A DNA stretch of 64,000 bases from Nostoc sp. UHCC 0926 (GTDB lineage Bacteria > Cyanobacteriota > Cyanobacteriia > Cyanobacteriales > Nostocaceae): the NCBI RefSeq assembly GCF_028623165.1, contig NZ_CP117770.1:227577-291576 (forward strand), in the 5' to 3' direction. The notes below the pieces were generated by a model, which was not told the origin of the DNA, did no database searches, and was given only the letters and a program-made list of their open reading frames with translations. The position numbers were made by a program, and so were the translations under genes. Positions 49,845 to 57,300 of the stretch are shown piece by piece; within the stretch, counting starts at the first letter, position 1; every line of letters begins with the position of its first letter.

Positions 49845-52082
49845 CTACAATCCCAACAGATGAGAACCAGCCGCAGCACCTAACCAAGTTGCGATTTTCA
49901 CAATAATCGGCTTGGCTACTGTCCAGATTTTCTGACCTGATTCTACAGTTTTGCTAGTTTTGTCAAGTGTATCTGCCACACTTCCCAAACGTTCTAATGC
50001 TCGGTTTTTATTTGGTTCTTCTTTGTCAGTTGCTTTTTTGGCAGCACTCAAATCTTCAATTACTTCTTCTTTAGTGTCGGCTGGTAATTCTGCCCCTTTA
50101 ATTAAAGTTTCCAGTTGAGCCAGTAACTTGACAACATCTTCTTTAGTCAGCGATTCTCCAGTATCTGCACCTACTTGATTCTGTTGTGTAACTTGATTAC
50201 CATCACCAAGGACGGCCTGATTATTGTCTCCCTGAACTGTGCGGTTGTTATCACCTTGGACATTGTTGACGTTGCCGCCAACTGAACCACCAACTGAAAA
50301 TCCACCTGGGTTATTAGTCATACTATTTACCTTATCGCCTTGTATATAATCACCTTCAATACACTCGTTATAGTTGCCGCTACGTATGTTGATATTGCGA
50401 TCGCCTGTCACTGTTGTATCTCCTTGATAGATTTGGGTGTAATTTCCTTGTACGTAAGCAACATCAACGAAAACAAAATCATCTGTTCTTTCTGAAGCAA
50501 TTTCGTTAATTTTATTCTCGATAAAATTATTTACGGCAGATGGTAACTGATGGATATTTCCTGACCATAATTTCAAGGTTGAATCGTACCTCGAATAGTA
50601 ATCATCTTTGAAGTTTTCCCGAATAATATTTTCAGAAACCTTAACCTGAATAAAAACTTTATCTCCTCTTTTTCCAAGAGCTACAACATTCAGAGGCTCA
50701 TCATAGTCTCTAGCCATTTTTTCTAAAACAGTTAGAGCTAATCTGGGATTAATGTCTTTCTCGTGATAAAGCTCAACAGTGTCTAAGATATACTTGACAA
50801 AAGTAACAAAGCCACCTTCCTTGAATTTACCTCTAGGTGGCATTTGGTCACGTTTATCTCCATCAAGCCACTTCAAATAAACGTAATCACAAACGATTCC
50901 ATCAAGCTTAGTTCCTTTAGAAATTGTCCAATCCTGGATACAACTTCCAGTTAAGCAAGCACCTTGTAGGTTAGTTCTTTCAAGATTTGTTCGTACCAGT
51001 TTAGTTCCCGATAAGTTAGCTCCTTGCAGATTGGCCTGGTAAAAATCTGCATCAATAAAACTAGCATTTTCTAAATTGGCTTCACGCAAATTTAGACCTC
51101 GTAAATCAAGGCGTTCAAAGTCTTTATTTTCTACCTTTCCTGTAATTACCAACTGCCGTATTTGTTCATTTTGAAGATAAGTTGTACCAGGTCTTACGTG
51201 GTCAAGTTTTTTGGTTTGATGGAAACAAGTACGAGTCAAAATAGCTTTTCTAAAATCCGTAATTTTGACCGTGGCGGCTGTAAAGTTAGCATCAGTTAAA
51301 TCAGCTTGATAAAATCGAGTCCCACCGATGGATGCAAATGCAATTGCTAAGGCACGAATACCCAAAAATTTATCGTCGCCTTTAACCGCACACCATGCTA
51401 CATAATTACTGAACAATATAATTTCACCTGCACCTACGGCTACAGCTGCAACTGCAACAAGACCTATACGCACTGACGCACTTGCTGCTAAAATTGTTAT
51501 TACAACAGCGTTTATGACTGATAACGCAATTGCTGTAATCGCGGCTAACTTTCCCACGCCTACTGCTGCTACCACGATTACTATTGATGCTGCAATTCCT
51601 GCTACTGCTGATATAAATGCTTCTGCTGCTAGTATAGTTGATCCGAAGGAAAAAACTATACCCATGATTAAAAGCAGTACTGAAACTAGAACTATAGCGA
51701 TTCCAAATGTTCTATTTGTGAAACCTTGACGGGCGATCAAGACGAAGATAACTGTATTTATAAGGAATACGATTGCACCGAAAAGATAGCTAAACCAATA
51801 ATCTTTAGTCACTGATGCTGCAAAAAATGTAGCTACAAGGATGGCATTTAGTGTTACCGCTGAAGATGTCAATACAACTGATAGTAATAACGATAGGATA
51901 AGTTGAATAAACAGCCATCGTCTTTGTAGACCAGCTTCTGAATCAACAAATTTGGCTTCTCTTAGAACGGCACGGGTAAAATCTGCCCCTCGGATATCTG
52001 CACCGCTAAAATTTGCCCCCTCAAGGTTTTGTCCCTTGAAGGAGCGCCCACGGAGATTTTGACCGGAGAAGTTCTGGGGCAT
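49845..52082 (-). CDS. Pentapeptide-repeat membrane protein with amyloid-like motifs
   Basis: 745 aa. Pentapeptide repeats at 1-45 (NFSGQNLRGRSFKGQNLEGA) and about 255-390. Six or so membrane segments at about 55-230. A soluble domain follows (about 405-545). Gly/Asn motifs come at about 563-640: RSGNYNECIEGDYIQGD, then VQGDNNRTVQGDNNQAVLGD. A C-terminal helical domain (about 645-745) ends in a hydrophobic segment (WTVAKPIIVKIATWLGAAAG). The shared motif with 48642 suggests homotypic signalling, with this protein as sensor or membrane-active partner. Confidence 0.75.
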   Translation of the reverse strand: MPQNFSGQNLRGRSFKGQNLEGANFSGADIRGADFTRAVLREAKFVDSEAGLQRRWLFIQLILSLLLSVVLTSSAVTLNAILVATFFAASVTKDYWFSYLFGAIVFLINTVIFVLIARQGFTNRTFGIAIVLVSVLLLIMGIVFSFGSTILAAEAFISAVAGIAASIVIVVAAVGVGKLAAITAIALSVINAVVITILAASASVRIGLVAVAAVAVGAGEIILFSNYVAWCAVKGDDKFLGIRALAIAFASIGGTRFYQADLTDANFTAATVKITDFRKAILTRTCFHQTKKLDHVRPGTTYLQNEQIRQLVITGKVENKDFERLDLRGLNLREANLENASFIDADFYQANLQGANLSGTKLVRTNLERTNLQGACLTGSCIQDWTISKGTKLDGIVCDYVYLKWLDGDKRDQMPPRGKFKEGGFVTFVKYILDTVELYHEKDINPRLALTVLEKMARDYDEPLNVVALGKRGDKVFIQVKVSENIIRENFKDDYYSRYDSTLKLWSGNIHQLPSAVNNFIENKINEIASERTDDFVFVDVAYVQGNYTQIYQGDTTVTGDRNINIRSGNYNECIEGDYIQGDKVNSMTNNPGGFSVGGSVGGNVNNVQGDNNRTVQGDNNQAVLGDGNQVTQQNQVGADTGESLTKEDVVKLLAQLETLIKGAELPADTKEEVIEDLSAAKKATDKEEPNKNRALERLGSVADTLDKTSKTVESGQKIWTVAKPIIVKIATWLGAAAGSHLLGL

Positions 52083-52189
52083 AACTGGGTAAAAAGACGC
52101 TTACACTTCAATTTTGATACAGATTGGCGATGAGATATTCCGGTTTTGAGAAAAATTAGTTTGAAGACACGGTGACAGGACGCGAACAC

Positions 52190-52311
52190 TAGACCTCTTG
52201 CAAAAGTCCCTAACACCCCACCCCCAGCCCCTCCCCGCAGGCGGGGAGTGGAGAATTTGACGTAAGTCAAAGGCGGGGTGGGTTCTTTTTTTGATTTATG
52301 CAAGAAGTCTA
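52190..52311. mobile_element. MITE-like element, 122 bp
   Basis: Terminal inverted repeats TAGACCTCTTGCAAAAGTC (52190-52208) and GATTTATGCAAGAAGTCTA (52293-52311), 16 of 19 positions complementary, enclosing a GC-rich hairpin (CCTCCCCGCAGGCGGGGAG). It encodes nothing. TA at both ends would fit a Tc1/IS630-type target. Confidence 0.6.
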
Positions 52312-52418
52312 CTGTTTTAAAAGAGCGATCGCACCCTTTCCCCCAGAACTAAAATTGATTATACAGCAGTGGGCGATCGCTATCTTGCTCCTTTCAAATG
52401 AATGCCTAATCGAATCGC

Positions 52419-52658
52419 GATCGCTATGGCAGAACTGTAGCCGAAGTATTTTCCTCTAAGAACGGGATAGAAAAGAACTTTAATGAGGAGCAACTATCAA
52501 GCGGAAATGCATATTTATATAAGCAATATGCTGGGAAATGCCCTAATAAAATTGCTTTTGGAAATGCAGAGGCGATCGCACAGTCTAAAAAGCTGGGTGT
52601 TTGGTCGGGTAACTACCAAAAGCCTTGGGATTACCGCAAACAGCAACGTAGTAACTAA
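52419..52658 (+). pseudogene. Truncated thermonuclease (SNase) gene
   Basis: Frame DRYGRTVAEVFSSKNG ... KQYAGKCPNKIAFGNAEAIA, KKLGVWSGNYQKPWDYRKQQ, ending at TAA 52656-52658. This is the C-terminal half of an SNase domain (compare DRYNRTVAEVF ... GIWANPN ... PPWEWRKK in the intact gene at 45013). The N-terminal half with DGDT is missing, so it cannot be active. Confidence 0.75.
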
Positions 52659-52859
52659 TTTAATTGCTGTGTATACTGCATAGCTTTTACCAATTAAAAG
52701 AGTTTTTTGGAAACTGGCAGTAGCCCTGGCCTAATTTTGGCATGAGCCTGAACAGAACGCGGCCTAGCCGGTTGAGAGTTACGTAAAAGTTTTTCACTTG
52801 TTCTTAAAACTAAATATATAAGGCAAGATTTGAGATAACAACACAATAAAATTTTATAG

Positions 52860-53084
52860 ATGATTTTTAGTGCGTCAGTCTTCGACCGACTTGAGTTATT
52901 AGATAATTTTCTTAGAGGAAACAAAGGAAGAGTGATCGCACAATTTCCAACAAACGTTTTAAATGCGTCAGTCTCTGACCGACTTGAATTATTAGATAGT
53001 TTTCTTAGAAAATTAATAGATAAGCAATCGCAAATAGAATATTGTTCCAGTCATTCCATTACGTTCCGGCACTGTCCGCTTTGA
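52860..53084 (+). CDS. Small ORF with an internal duplication
   Basis: 74 aa with the unit ASVFDRLELLDNFLRG repeated as ASVSDRLELLDSFLRK, 31 residues later. The DNA repeat is about 46 bp at 52870-52915 and 52963-53008. Both end in a TTCTTAGA element. The repeated helix could form a coiled coil. No upstream ribosome site is obvious, so expression is uncertain. Confidence 0.35.
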   Translation: MIFSASVFDRLELLDNFLRGNKGRVIAQFPTNVLNASVSDRLELLDSFLRKLIDKQSQIEYCSSHSITFRHCPL

Positions 53085-53459
53085 GTGGCCAAGTTTTCTC
53101 ATTTACCCAAAAGTCCTTGTCGCTCCCAGTACCTCCACTCCATTCCATTCCTTCCACGTTCTGCTCACTGCGTTTCAGTGCTGGTCGTACTTAGTGATGG
53201 TTGGCGGGATAAAGATTGTTCGTTCGTCGCCGGTGGTATCGTCGCTGCGCTCCTCACCACCAACTCCTCACTCACGCCGGCCCACATCCCACCCCTTCCA
53301 TCCTCCCCAGAAAAAATTTTTTAACCGAACGAAAACCGTGCTTTCTTTTCAGTTAAAAAATTTTTTCTATTGCAACGGAAGATAATAAATTAATTATTAC
53401 AAAGCGTACACGCGCTATAATAGATATAATTAGGTTTTTTTACCAAGGGGGAAATTGTC
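53085..53459. other. Gene-free stretch with a strong inverted repeat
   Basis: No gene supported. AGAAAAAATTTTTTAAC (53309-53325) and GTTAAAAAATTTTTTCT (53352-53368) are exact 17-bp complements 26 bp apart, able to terminate transcription from either side. A promoter with a GTACAC site follows at 53406. Confidence 0.55.
53406..53421 (+). promoter_or_regulatory. GTACACGCGCTATAAT operator/promoter
   Basis: GTACACGCGCTATAAT, with the -10 box TATAAT built into it. The same motif occurs at 54910-54924, 54962-54978 and, in part, 60592-60615. It drives the putative 2OG oxygenase gene at 53460. A ribbon-helix-helix protein encoded at 54445-54876 is the likely regulator. Confidence 0.55.
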
Positions 53460-53957
53460 ATGTTAAATAGAATTGGTTTCGTTGATAAAGTTAAAGTTTG
53501 GGATTTTGTTAAAGCTCATGAATATTTATTAGAAGCTGAGAGATGGAATGGTAAGCAAAATTCTAGCGGTAGAAAATGTTTATGGTTTGGTTTAGGAGTT
53601 GAGTTAGGTTTTAAAAATTCAGTTTTCGAGGGGATTAAAATTGATAATAATTTAAGAAAAAGATGTGATGATTTATGGTGTGGAAGTGATTGGAATAGTA
53701 TTTTATTATATAAATATCAAGCATGTTGTGAATTAAAAGCTCACATAGATCGGGATATTTTTGATAGCAAAGTTATTTTAATTAATATTAGCGAGGATGA
53801 TTTGCTAGGGGGAAATGTTGAATTTTTTTACAACGGAAGCATTGAAATTTTAAGCAATGGTGAAATTATAGAATTTAACAGCAAAATATCTCACGGGATA
53901 AAAAAGCTTAAATCTGAGCGCTGGAGTTTGAGCATAAGAAAGATCATCACTGCGTGA
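53460..53957 (+). CDS. Putative 2OG-Fe(II) oxygenase
   Basis: 165 aa, AT-rich. HIDRDIFDSKVILINIS gives an HxD-type iron motif (about 98-100) and SHGIKKLKSERWSLSIRK gives the distal His and the Arg about 14 residues later, the ligand pattern of AlkB-like double-stranded beta-helix oxygenases. The N-terminal half is not recognised. Preceded by AAGGGGGAAATTGTC and a strong promoter. Function could be nucleic-acid or protein hydroxylation; moderate confidence only. Confidence 0.5.
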   Translation: MLNRIGFVDKVKVWDFVKAHEYLLEAERWNGKQNSSGRKCLWFGLGVELGFKNSVFEGIKIDNNLRKRCDDLWCGSDWNSILLYKYQACCELKAHIDRDIFDSKVILINISEDDLLGGNVEFFYNGSIEILSNGEIIEFNSKISHGIKKLKSERWSLSIRKIITA

Positions 53958-54119
53958 TCGTCACTGCTCGGCTCTCTTTGCTTCATTCCGGGCTGTCGGA
54001 GCTTTTAGCGGCCTAGTTTTTTCACTTCGCTGATGGTTGGCTTCGCTCCTCCAACCCTCCACTTCGCTCCGTAGGCATCGCTCCGCGAAAAGAAAAACAA
54101 ACCCCAGTTTTTAAAAACT

Positions 54120-54662
54120 ATGCTTTTACATATCTTCACAAACTACACCTGCTTTGGTTTCTCTGGCTCCCGTAAGTGGCTACAGTCTCAAGTCCCGTTG
54201 TCTGCTGCGGCTGCGGCTGTTCCCTCTGGCTCCCGCGTGTTGGTGGGTTGTGCCGCCGGTGTCGATGCGTTTTTCCGGTCAGCTTTTCCTGCTGCCGAGG
54301 TGTTCGCAGTTTCTTCTGGCCAGTGGGGGCGTGGTCGTGGTGCATTTGCGGCGCGGTCTGTGGCGTGTGTCCGTGCCGTGTCTGCTGGCGGCGGTCTGTG
54401 GGTTTCATTTCCTAGTTCACCGTGTCCGGCGGGCCTTTTGCCGTCTAGTTCTCAGTCGCGCTGCTTTTCCGGCTTCGGGTCTGGTTCCTGGGCTTCGCTT
54501 GCTTTCGCTCTTGGGTCTGGCCTGCCTTGCGTTGTTTTCTTGGGGTCGCTGCCTGTTCCGCCGGCGTGGGGTCTGTCGCCGGTTCCGGGTTTACCTGGGT
54601 GGGTTGGCTGTCTCCAGGTTGTTGCCCCTGCCCAGTCGCCAGTTCAGTTGTCTCTGTTTTAG
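54120..54662 (+). CDS. SLOG/DprA-like nucleotide-binding protein, GC-rich
   Basis: 180 aa. FGFSGSRKW (about 12-20), RVLVGCAAGVDAFFR (about 39-53), GGLWVSFPSSPCP and GSGSWASLAFALGSGLPCVVFL fit the Rossmann-like SLOG superfamily (DprA/LOG), which binds nucleotides or sugar-nucleotide signals. Base composition (GC-rich, T/G-rich strand) is unlike the neighbours, a sign of transfer. Its last 218 nt are antisense to the C-terminal coding region of the convergent ribbon-helix-helix gene. Confidence 0.65.
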   Translation: MLLHIFTNYTCFGFSGSRKWLQSQVPLSAAAAAVPSGSRVLVGCAAGVDAFFRSAFPAAEVFAVSSGQWGRGRGAFAARSVACVRAVSAGGGLWVSFPSSPCPAGLLPSSSQSRCFSGFGSGSWASLAFALGSGLPCVVFLGSLPVPPAWGLSPVPGLPGWVGCLQVVAPAQSPVQLSLF

Positions 54663-54876
54663 TTTGCAGGGCGGCCAGTTCCCGCCCCAGCTTCTCTACG
54701 ATCGCTTCTCTACAAAAATCCCGATAGCGATCGCCGGCGATATTTTTTACTTCTTGCAAAAACGAAGGCGTTACCCGAATTGTTAAAGCCTCCGTTTTTG
54801 TCTCTTCATTCCCGTAGTCAAACTTATATTTTGTTCCAAACTCTGGGTTTCCCCCAGGTCTGCCCCTACCTGCCAT
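54445..54876 (-). CDS. Ribbon-helix-helix regulator with long low-complexity tail
   Basis: 143 aa from ATG 54876 (AGGGA ribosome site); the frame opens at 54897. About 1-65: MAGRGRPGGNPEFGTKYKFD, then EALTIRVTPSFLQEVKNIAG, a ribbon-helix-helix-like DNA-binding domain. About 75-143: Gln/Pro/Thr/Arg-rich tail that is exactly the part overprinting the SLOG gene. Divergent from 55024 across two GTGTACAC sites, its probable operator. Confidence 0.65.
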   Translation of the reverse strand: MAGRGRPGGNPEFGTKYKFDYGNEETKTEALTIRVTPSFLQEVKNIAGDRYRDFCREAIVEKLGRELAALQTKTETTELATGQGQQPGDSQPTQVNPEPATDPTPAEQAATPRKQRKAGQTQERKQAKPRNQTRSRKSSATEN

Positions 54877-54909
54877 ATTTTTATCCCTAGCCTGCATTTT
54901 TATTCTAGT

Positions 54910-54978
54910 GTGTACACGCGCTATCTTATTAAAGATTCTATGAAGATTATCTTATTATAGAGTGTACACGCACTATAA
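54910..54978. promoter_or_regulatory. Two GTGTACAC operators between divergent genes
   Basis: GTGTACACGCGCTAT (54910-54924) and GTGTACACGCACTATAA (54962-54978), 52 bp apart. The 8-bp core GTGTACAC is palindromic. Each overlaps a -10-like TATAA. They lie between the ribbon-helix-helix gene and the 55024 gene. Confidence 0.6.
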
Positions 54979-55023
54979 CAAGTTATAATATAGGTGTACC
55001 CGACCAAGGACAAAGGCGAAGCC

Positions 55024-55224
55024 ATGACATCTGATAAAACTTGCACAGCATCAATTTTCATCCCCAGCATTAACGATTACGTGGAAATTGTTGGTGGAAA
55101 ATGCGAATTAATTGATGGAAAGCAATATTTACGAATTATTTGTGCAGATTCCAAAGGTAATGAAGTTTTACTAAATCCCTCAGATTTAGAGGTTTACTTC
55201 AAAAGATTTGTTGTTCCTTTTTAA
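55024..55224 (+). CDS. Hypothetical protein, 66 aa
   Basis: MTSDKTCTASIFIPSINDYV..., beta-rich. The frame opens at a GTG at 54994, but ATG 55024 has a better leader (AAAGGCGAAGCC). The leader contains GTGTACCCGACCA, a version of the GGTATCCGACCA element found before several downstream genes. No family recognised. Confidence 0.55.
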   Translation: MTSDKTCTASIFIPSINDYVEIVGGKCELIDGKQYLRIICADSKGNEVLLNPSDLEVYFKRFVVPF

Positions 55225-55324
55225 TTAGTTAATCTCTGCGATGGTCTACGACCGACCGTAGACCATCGTATCCTACAAGCGATCGCTTCTCTTCATCCTC
55301 TAAGAAAAACTCTTGTATCCGACC

Positions 55325-55579
55325 ATGACAAACTTAAAACCACACTCTTACGCAACTTTCGACTTAGTTAGAAGCGAACAGGCGCATATTGGAACTTTTT
55401 TTGTAATCCTCAAGCACGAAGACGGCATTTATTCCACTGGGATTTTAATAGACAATCCAGAGCAAAAAGGCGAGGGCGGCTGGCATCTTTTCGGTGAGCA
55501 GAAATTTAAGACAGAGTTAGCCGCAGTAATGGCATTTAACAAACTTTGTGCAAGTATCCCCGTAACAGTTCACGGGTAA
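55325..55579 (+). CDS. Hypothetical protein, 84 aa
   Basis: MTNLKPHSYATFDLVRSEQA..., a small alpha/beta protein (GTFFVILKHEDGIYSTGILI). ATG 55325 directly follows GTATCCGACC. A reverse TTCTTAGAGGA element lies just upstream at about 55294. No family recognised. Confidence 0.55.
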   Translation: MTNLKPHSYATFDLVRSEQAHIGTFFVILKHEDGIYSTGILIDNPEQKGEGGWHLFGEQKFKTELAAVMAFNKLCASIPVTVHG

Positions 55580-55654
55580 ATTTCAACAGCGATCGCACCT
55601 ATGACAACAGCGATCACTCCCCTTCATCCTCTAAGAATTTAAAGGTATCCGACT

Positions 55655-56041
55655 ATGAGTAACGCAGAAAGAGCAATTCAGATTTTGCAGTTAACAAATG
55701 ATGGCGATAAATTATCACCAGGTCAACTACATTTACTAGAATTGGCTGTAAACAGCAATCTATCTGAAATTGGACAACAAGATTTTGATGAGTTGTACAA
55801 AAAGGTTCTAGAAAATAATTATCAAGAATGGTTTCATAATATTGAGCATTTAACTGAAGATCATGAAGGATATGTTTATTGGAGAGGTATCCAAGTAGAA
55901 CATTATTCTCATCGAGATTTTGAAGAAGAAAAAGCTGATGCTCAAGAACTCGCTACTAGATGCAGATACTTAGAATCTATTAATGTAGAAGTTTCTCAAA
56001 TAACTGCTATCTGGCATTGGCATATATATCAGCCTGATTAA
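55655..56041 (+). CDS. Hypothetical protein, 128 aa
   Basis: MSNAERAIQILQLTNDGDKL..., helical N-terminus and acidic C-terminus ending ITAIWHWHIYQPD. ATG follows AAAGGTATCCGACT, i.e. AAGG plus the conserved spacer. No family recognised. Confidence 0.6.
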   Translation: MSNAERAIQILQLTNDGDKLSPGQLHLLELAVNSNLSEIGQQDFDELYKKVLENNYQEWFHNIEHLTEDHEGYVYWRGIQVEHYSHRDFEEEKADAQELATRCRYLESINVEVSQITAIWHWHIYQPD

Positions 56042-56142
56042 TCATTTTTGGTTTGTCTATTTAAAGCGATCGCAACCACAGCGTTGCTTGCCGCCGCAGG
56101 CATCGCTCTCCCTTCATCCCAAAACCTTAATTTTTTCAAAAA

Positions 56143-56343
56143 ATGAAAACAGCTAAATTGACAACTGCAACGGGCTACACATGGAAAACATCGGTAAATA
56201 GCAAGGCTTCAGACGAATCAATCATCAAATATTTTATGGGAGAATTTTTTGATGTAGGACAATACCCCAAAGAGAAATTAGAGCAGGTTGTAAAAGTTGA
56301 AATATTTAACCCTGAAACCTTAACAACAATAGTTTACGAGTAA
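56143..56343 (+). CDS. Hypothetical protein, 66 aa
   Basis: MKTAKLTTATGYTWKTSVNS..., mixed alpha/beta, no motif. Short leader without the GGTATCCGACCA element. Flanked on both sides by dispersed repeats. Confidence 0.5.
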   Translation: MKTAKLTTATGYTWKTSVNSKASDESIIKYFMGEFFDVGQYPKEKLEQVVKVEIFNPETLTTIVYE

Positions 56344-56451
56344 ATTTTTGCACTGCGATGGCTACGCCGGTTCGCTTGCGACCATCGCACCTCACGCGAT
56401 CGCTCTCCCTTCTCTTCGAGACGCTATGCGAACATTCATCCTCTAAGAATT

Positions 56452-56934
56452 ATGCTCGAAGAACTCTGCACCTGCTCAAACACCTACTCAAAATACTCAC
56501 ACCTCATCAATCCCTATCCTGAGAATTCAGAGAGTGAGCAAGCCTTGATTAATCTGCATCAATCAATTCTCATTCCAATTACCAACAAATTTGGTGCTGA
56601 AAAATTCAAGCTTACCTACGGCTTTTGCAGCAAGCATTTATTGAAGTTCTTAAATCATGAAAAATCTCGTATTTGCGTAAAAGTGGATCAGCATATCGCA
56701 CATGAGCGCAATAGTAAGGGTAACTATTACTCTAAGAATTTGGGTGCGGCTTGTGATTTTCAAATCGTGGGAGTTGTCAGTACAAAGGTTATTGGTTTCT
56801 TGAGAACCCTTGACTTTGACTCCATTTATTACTACGGCAAAGATAGACCAGTCCATGTTAGCTGGTCGTCAACTCCCCGGCGTAAACTTTGGGAGTTTAC
56901 AGAACAGAATACGCCAAGGCCATATAGCAATTAA
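56452..56934 (+). CDS. Peptidase M15-like (DD-peptidase/Hedgehog-fold) protein
   Basis: 160 aa. DQHIAHERNSKGNYYSKNLG AACDF and RPVHVSWS carry the His, Asp, His zinc ligands expected for M15-type peptidases, and the size matches phage- or plasmid-borne members. No signal peptide. Natural role could be cell-wall cleavage during transfer or a phage-derived lysin. Start codon lies inside a reverse TTCTTAGAGGA element. Confidence 0.6.
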   Translation: MLEELCTCSNTYSKYSHLINPYPENSESEQALINLHQSILIPITNKFGAEKFKLTYGFCSKHLLKFLNHEKSRICVKVDQHIAHERNSKGNYYSKNLGAACDFQIVGVVSTKVIGFLRTLDFDSIYYYGKDRPVHVSWSSTPRRKLWEFTEQNTPRPYSN

Positions 56935-56989
56935 AACTTAAGTTTAGTTAATAAGCGATCGCCAGAAGTCAACAGCGATCGCTTTTCCT

Positions 56990-57199
56990 CTAAGAATTTT
57001 TCTGTTCGCGCTCTAACTTCTCTGCGATCGCCTGTCTAATCCAATTAGCTTTTTCTTTCCCAGCAACCGCGATAAGCCGCTCATACATAGATTTAGTCAT
57101 TCGCAAGGTGGTTGCGGGGCTATCTATCGGTTCATCCCCAGCCGGGACGAATAGCCCACCTTCACCCTGCTGAACTTCGTAAGGTTTATCGCGCTTCAT
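56990..57199 (-). CDS. Ribbon-helix-helix (CopG-like) repressor
   Basis: 69 aa. ATTLRMTKSMYERLIAVAGK EKANWIRQAIAEKLE is a strand-helix-helix DNA-binding domain. The promoter between it and the divergent 57301 gene carries an exact 13-bp inverted repeat, the probable operator. The same plan (tiny repressor, paired operator, divergent gene) recurs twice within 5 kb. Confidence 0.7.
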   Translation of the reverse strand: MKRDKPYEVQQGEGGLFVPAGDEPIDSPATTLRMTKSMYERLIAVAGKEKANWIRQAIAEKLEREQKNS

Positions 57200-57236
57200 A
57201 ATCTCTAAAAATATTTCTCAAAAATATTGTAACTCG

Positions 57237-57278
57237 CCATGTAAACATGATAAAAACTATGTTACCATGTTTACATGG
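57237..57278. promoter_or_regulatory. Operator with paired CATGTAAACATG sites
   Basis: CCATGTAAACATG (57237-57249) and CATGTTTACATGG (57266-57278) are exact complements; each half is itself almost a palindrome, so these are two operator sites 29 bp apart. They lie between the CopG-like gene and the 57301 gene. Confidence 0.65.
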
Positions 57279-57300
57279 AATTATACAAGGTATCCGACCA

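Noticed and set aside
54154..54786. 210-aa plus-strand frame overlapping the SLOG-like gene
   Set aside because: It is a second frame through GC-rich, stop-poor DNA; its composition is Leu/Arg/Cys-rich and lacks the SLOG motifs seen in the 54120-54662 frame.
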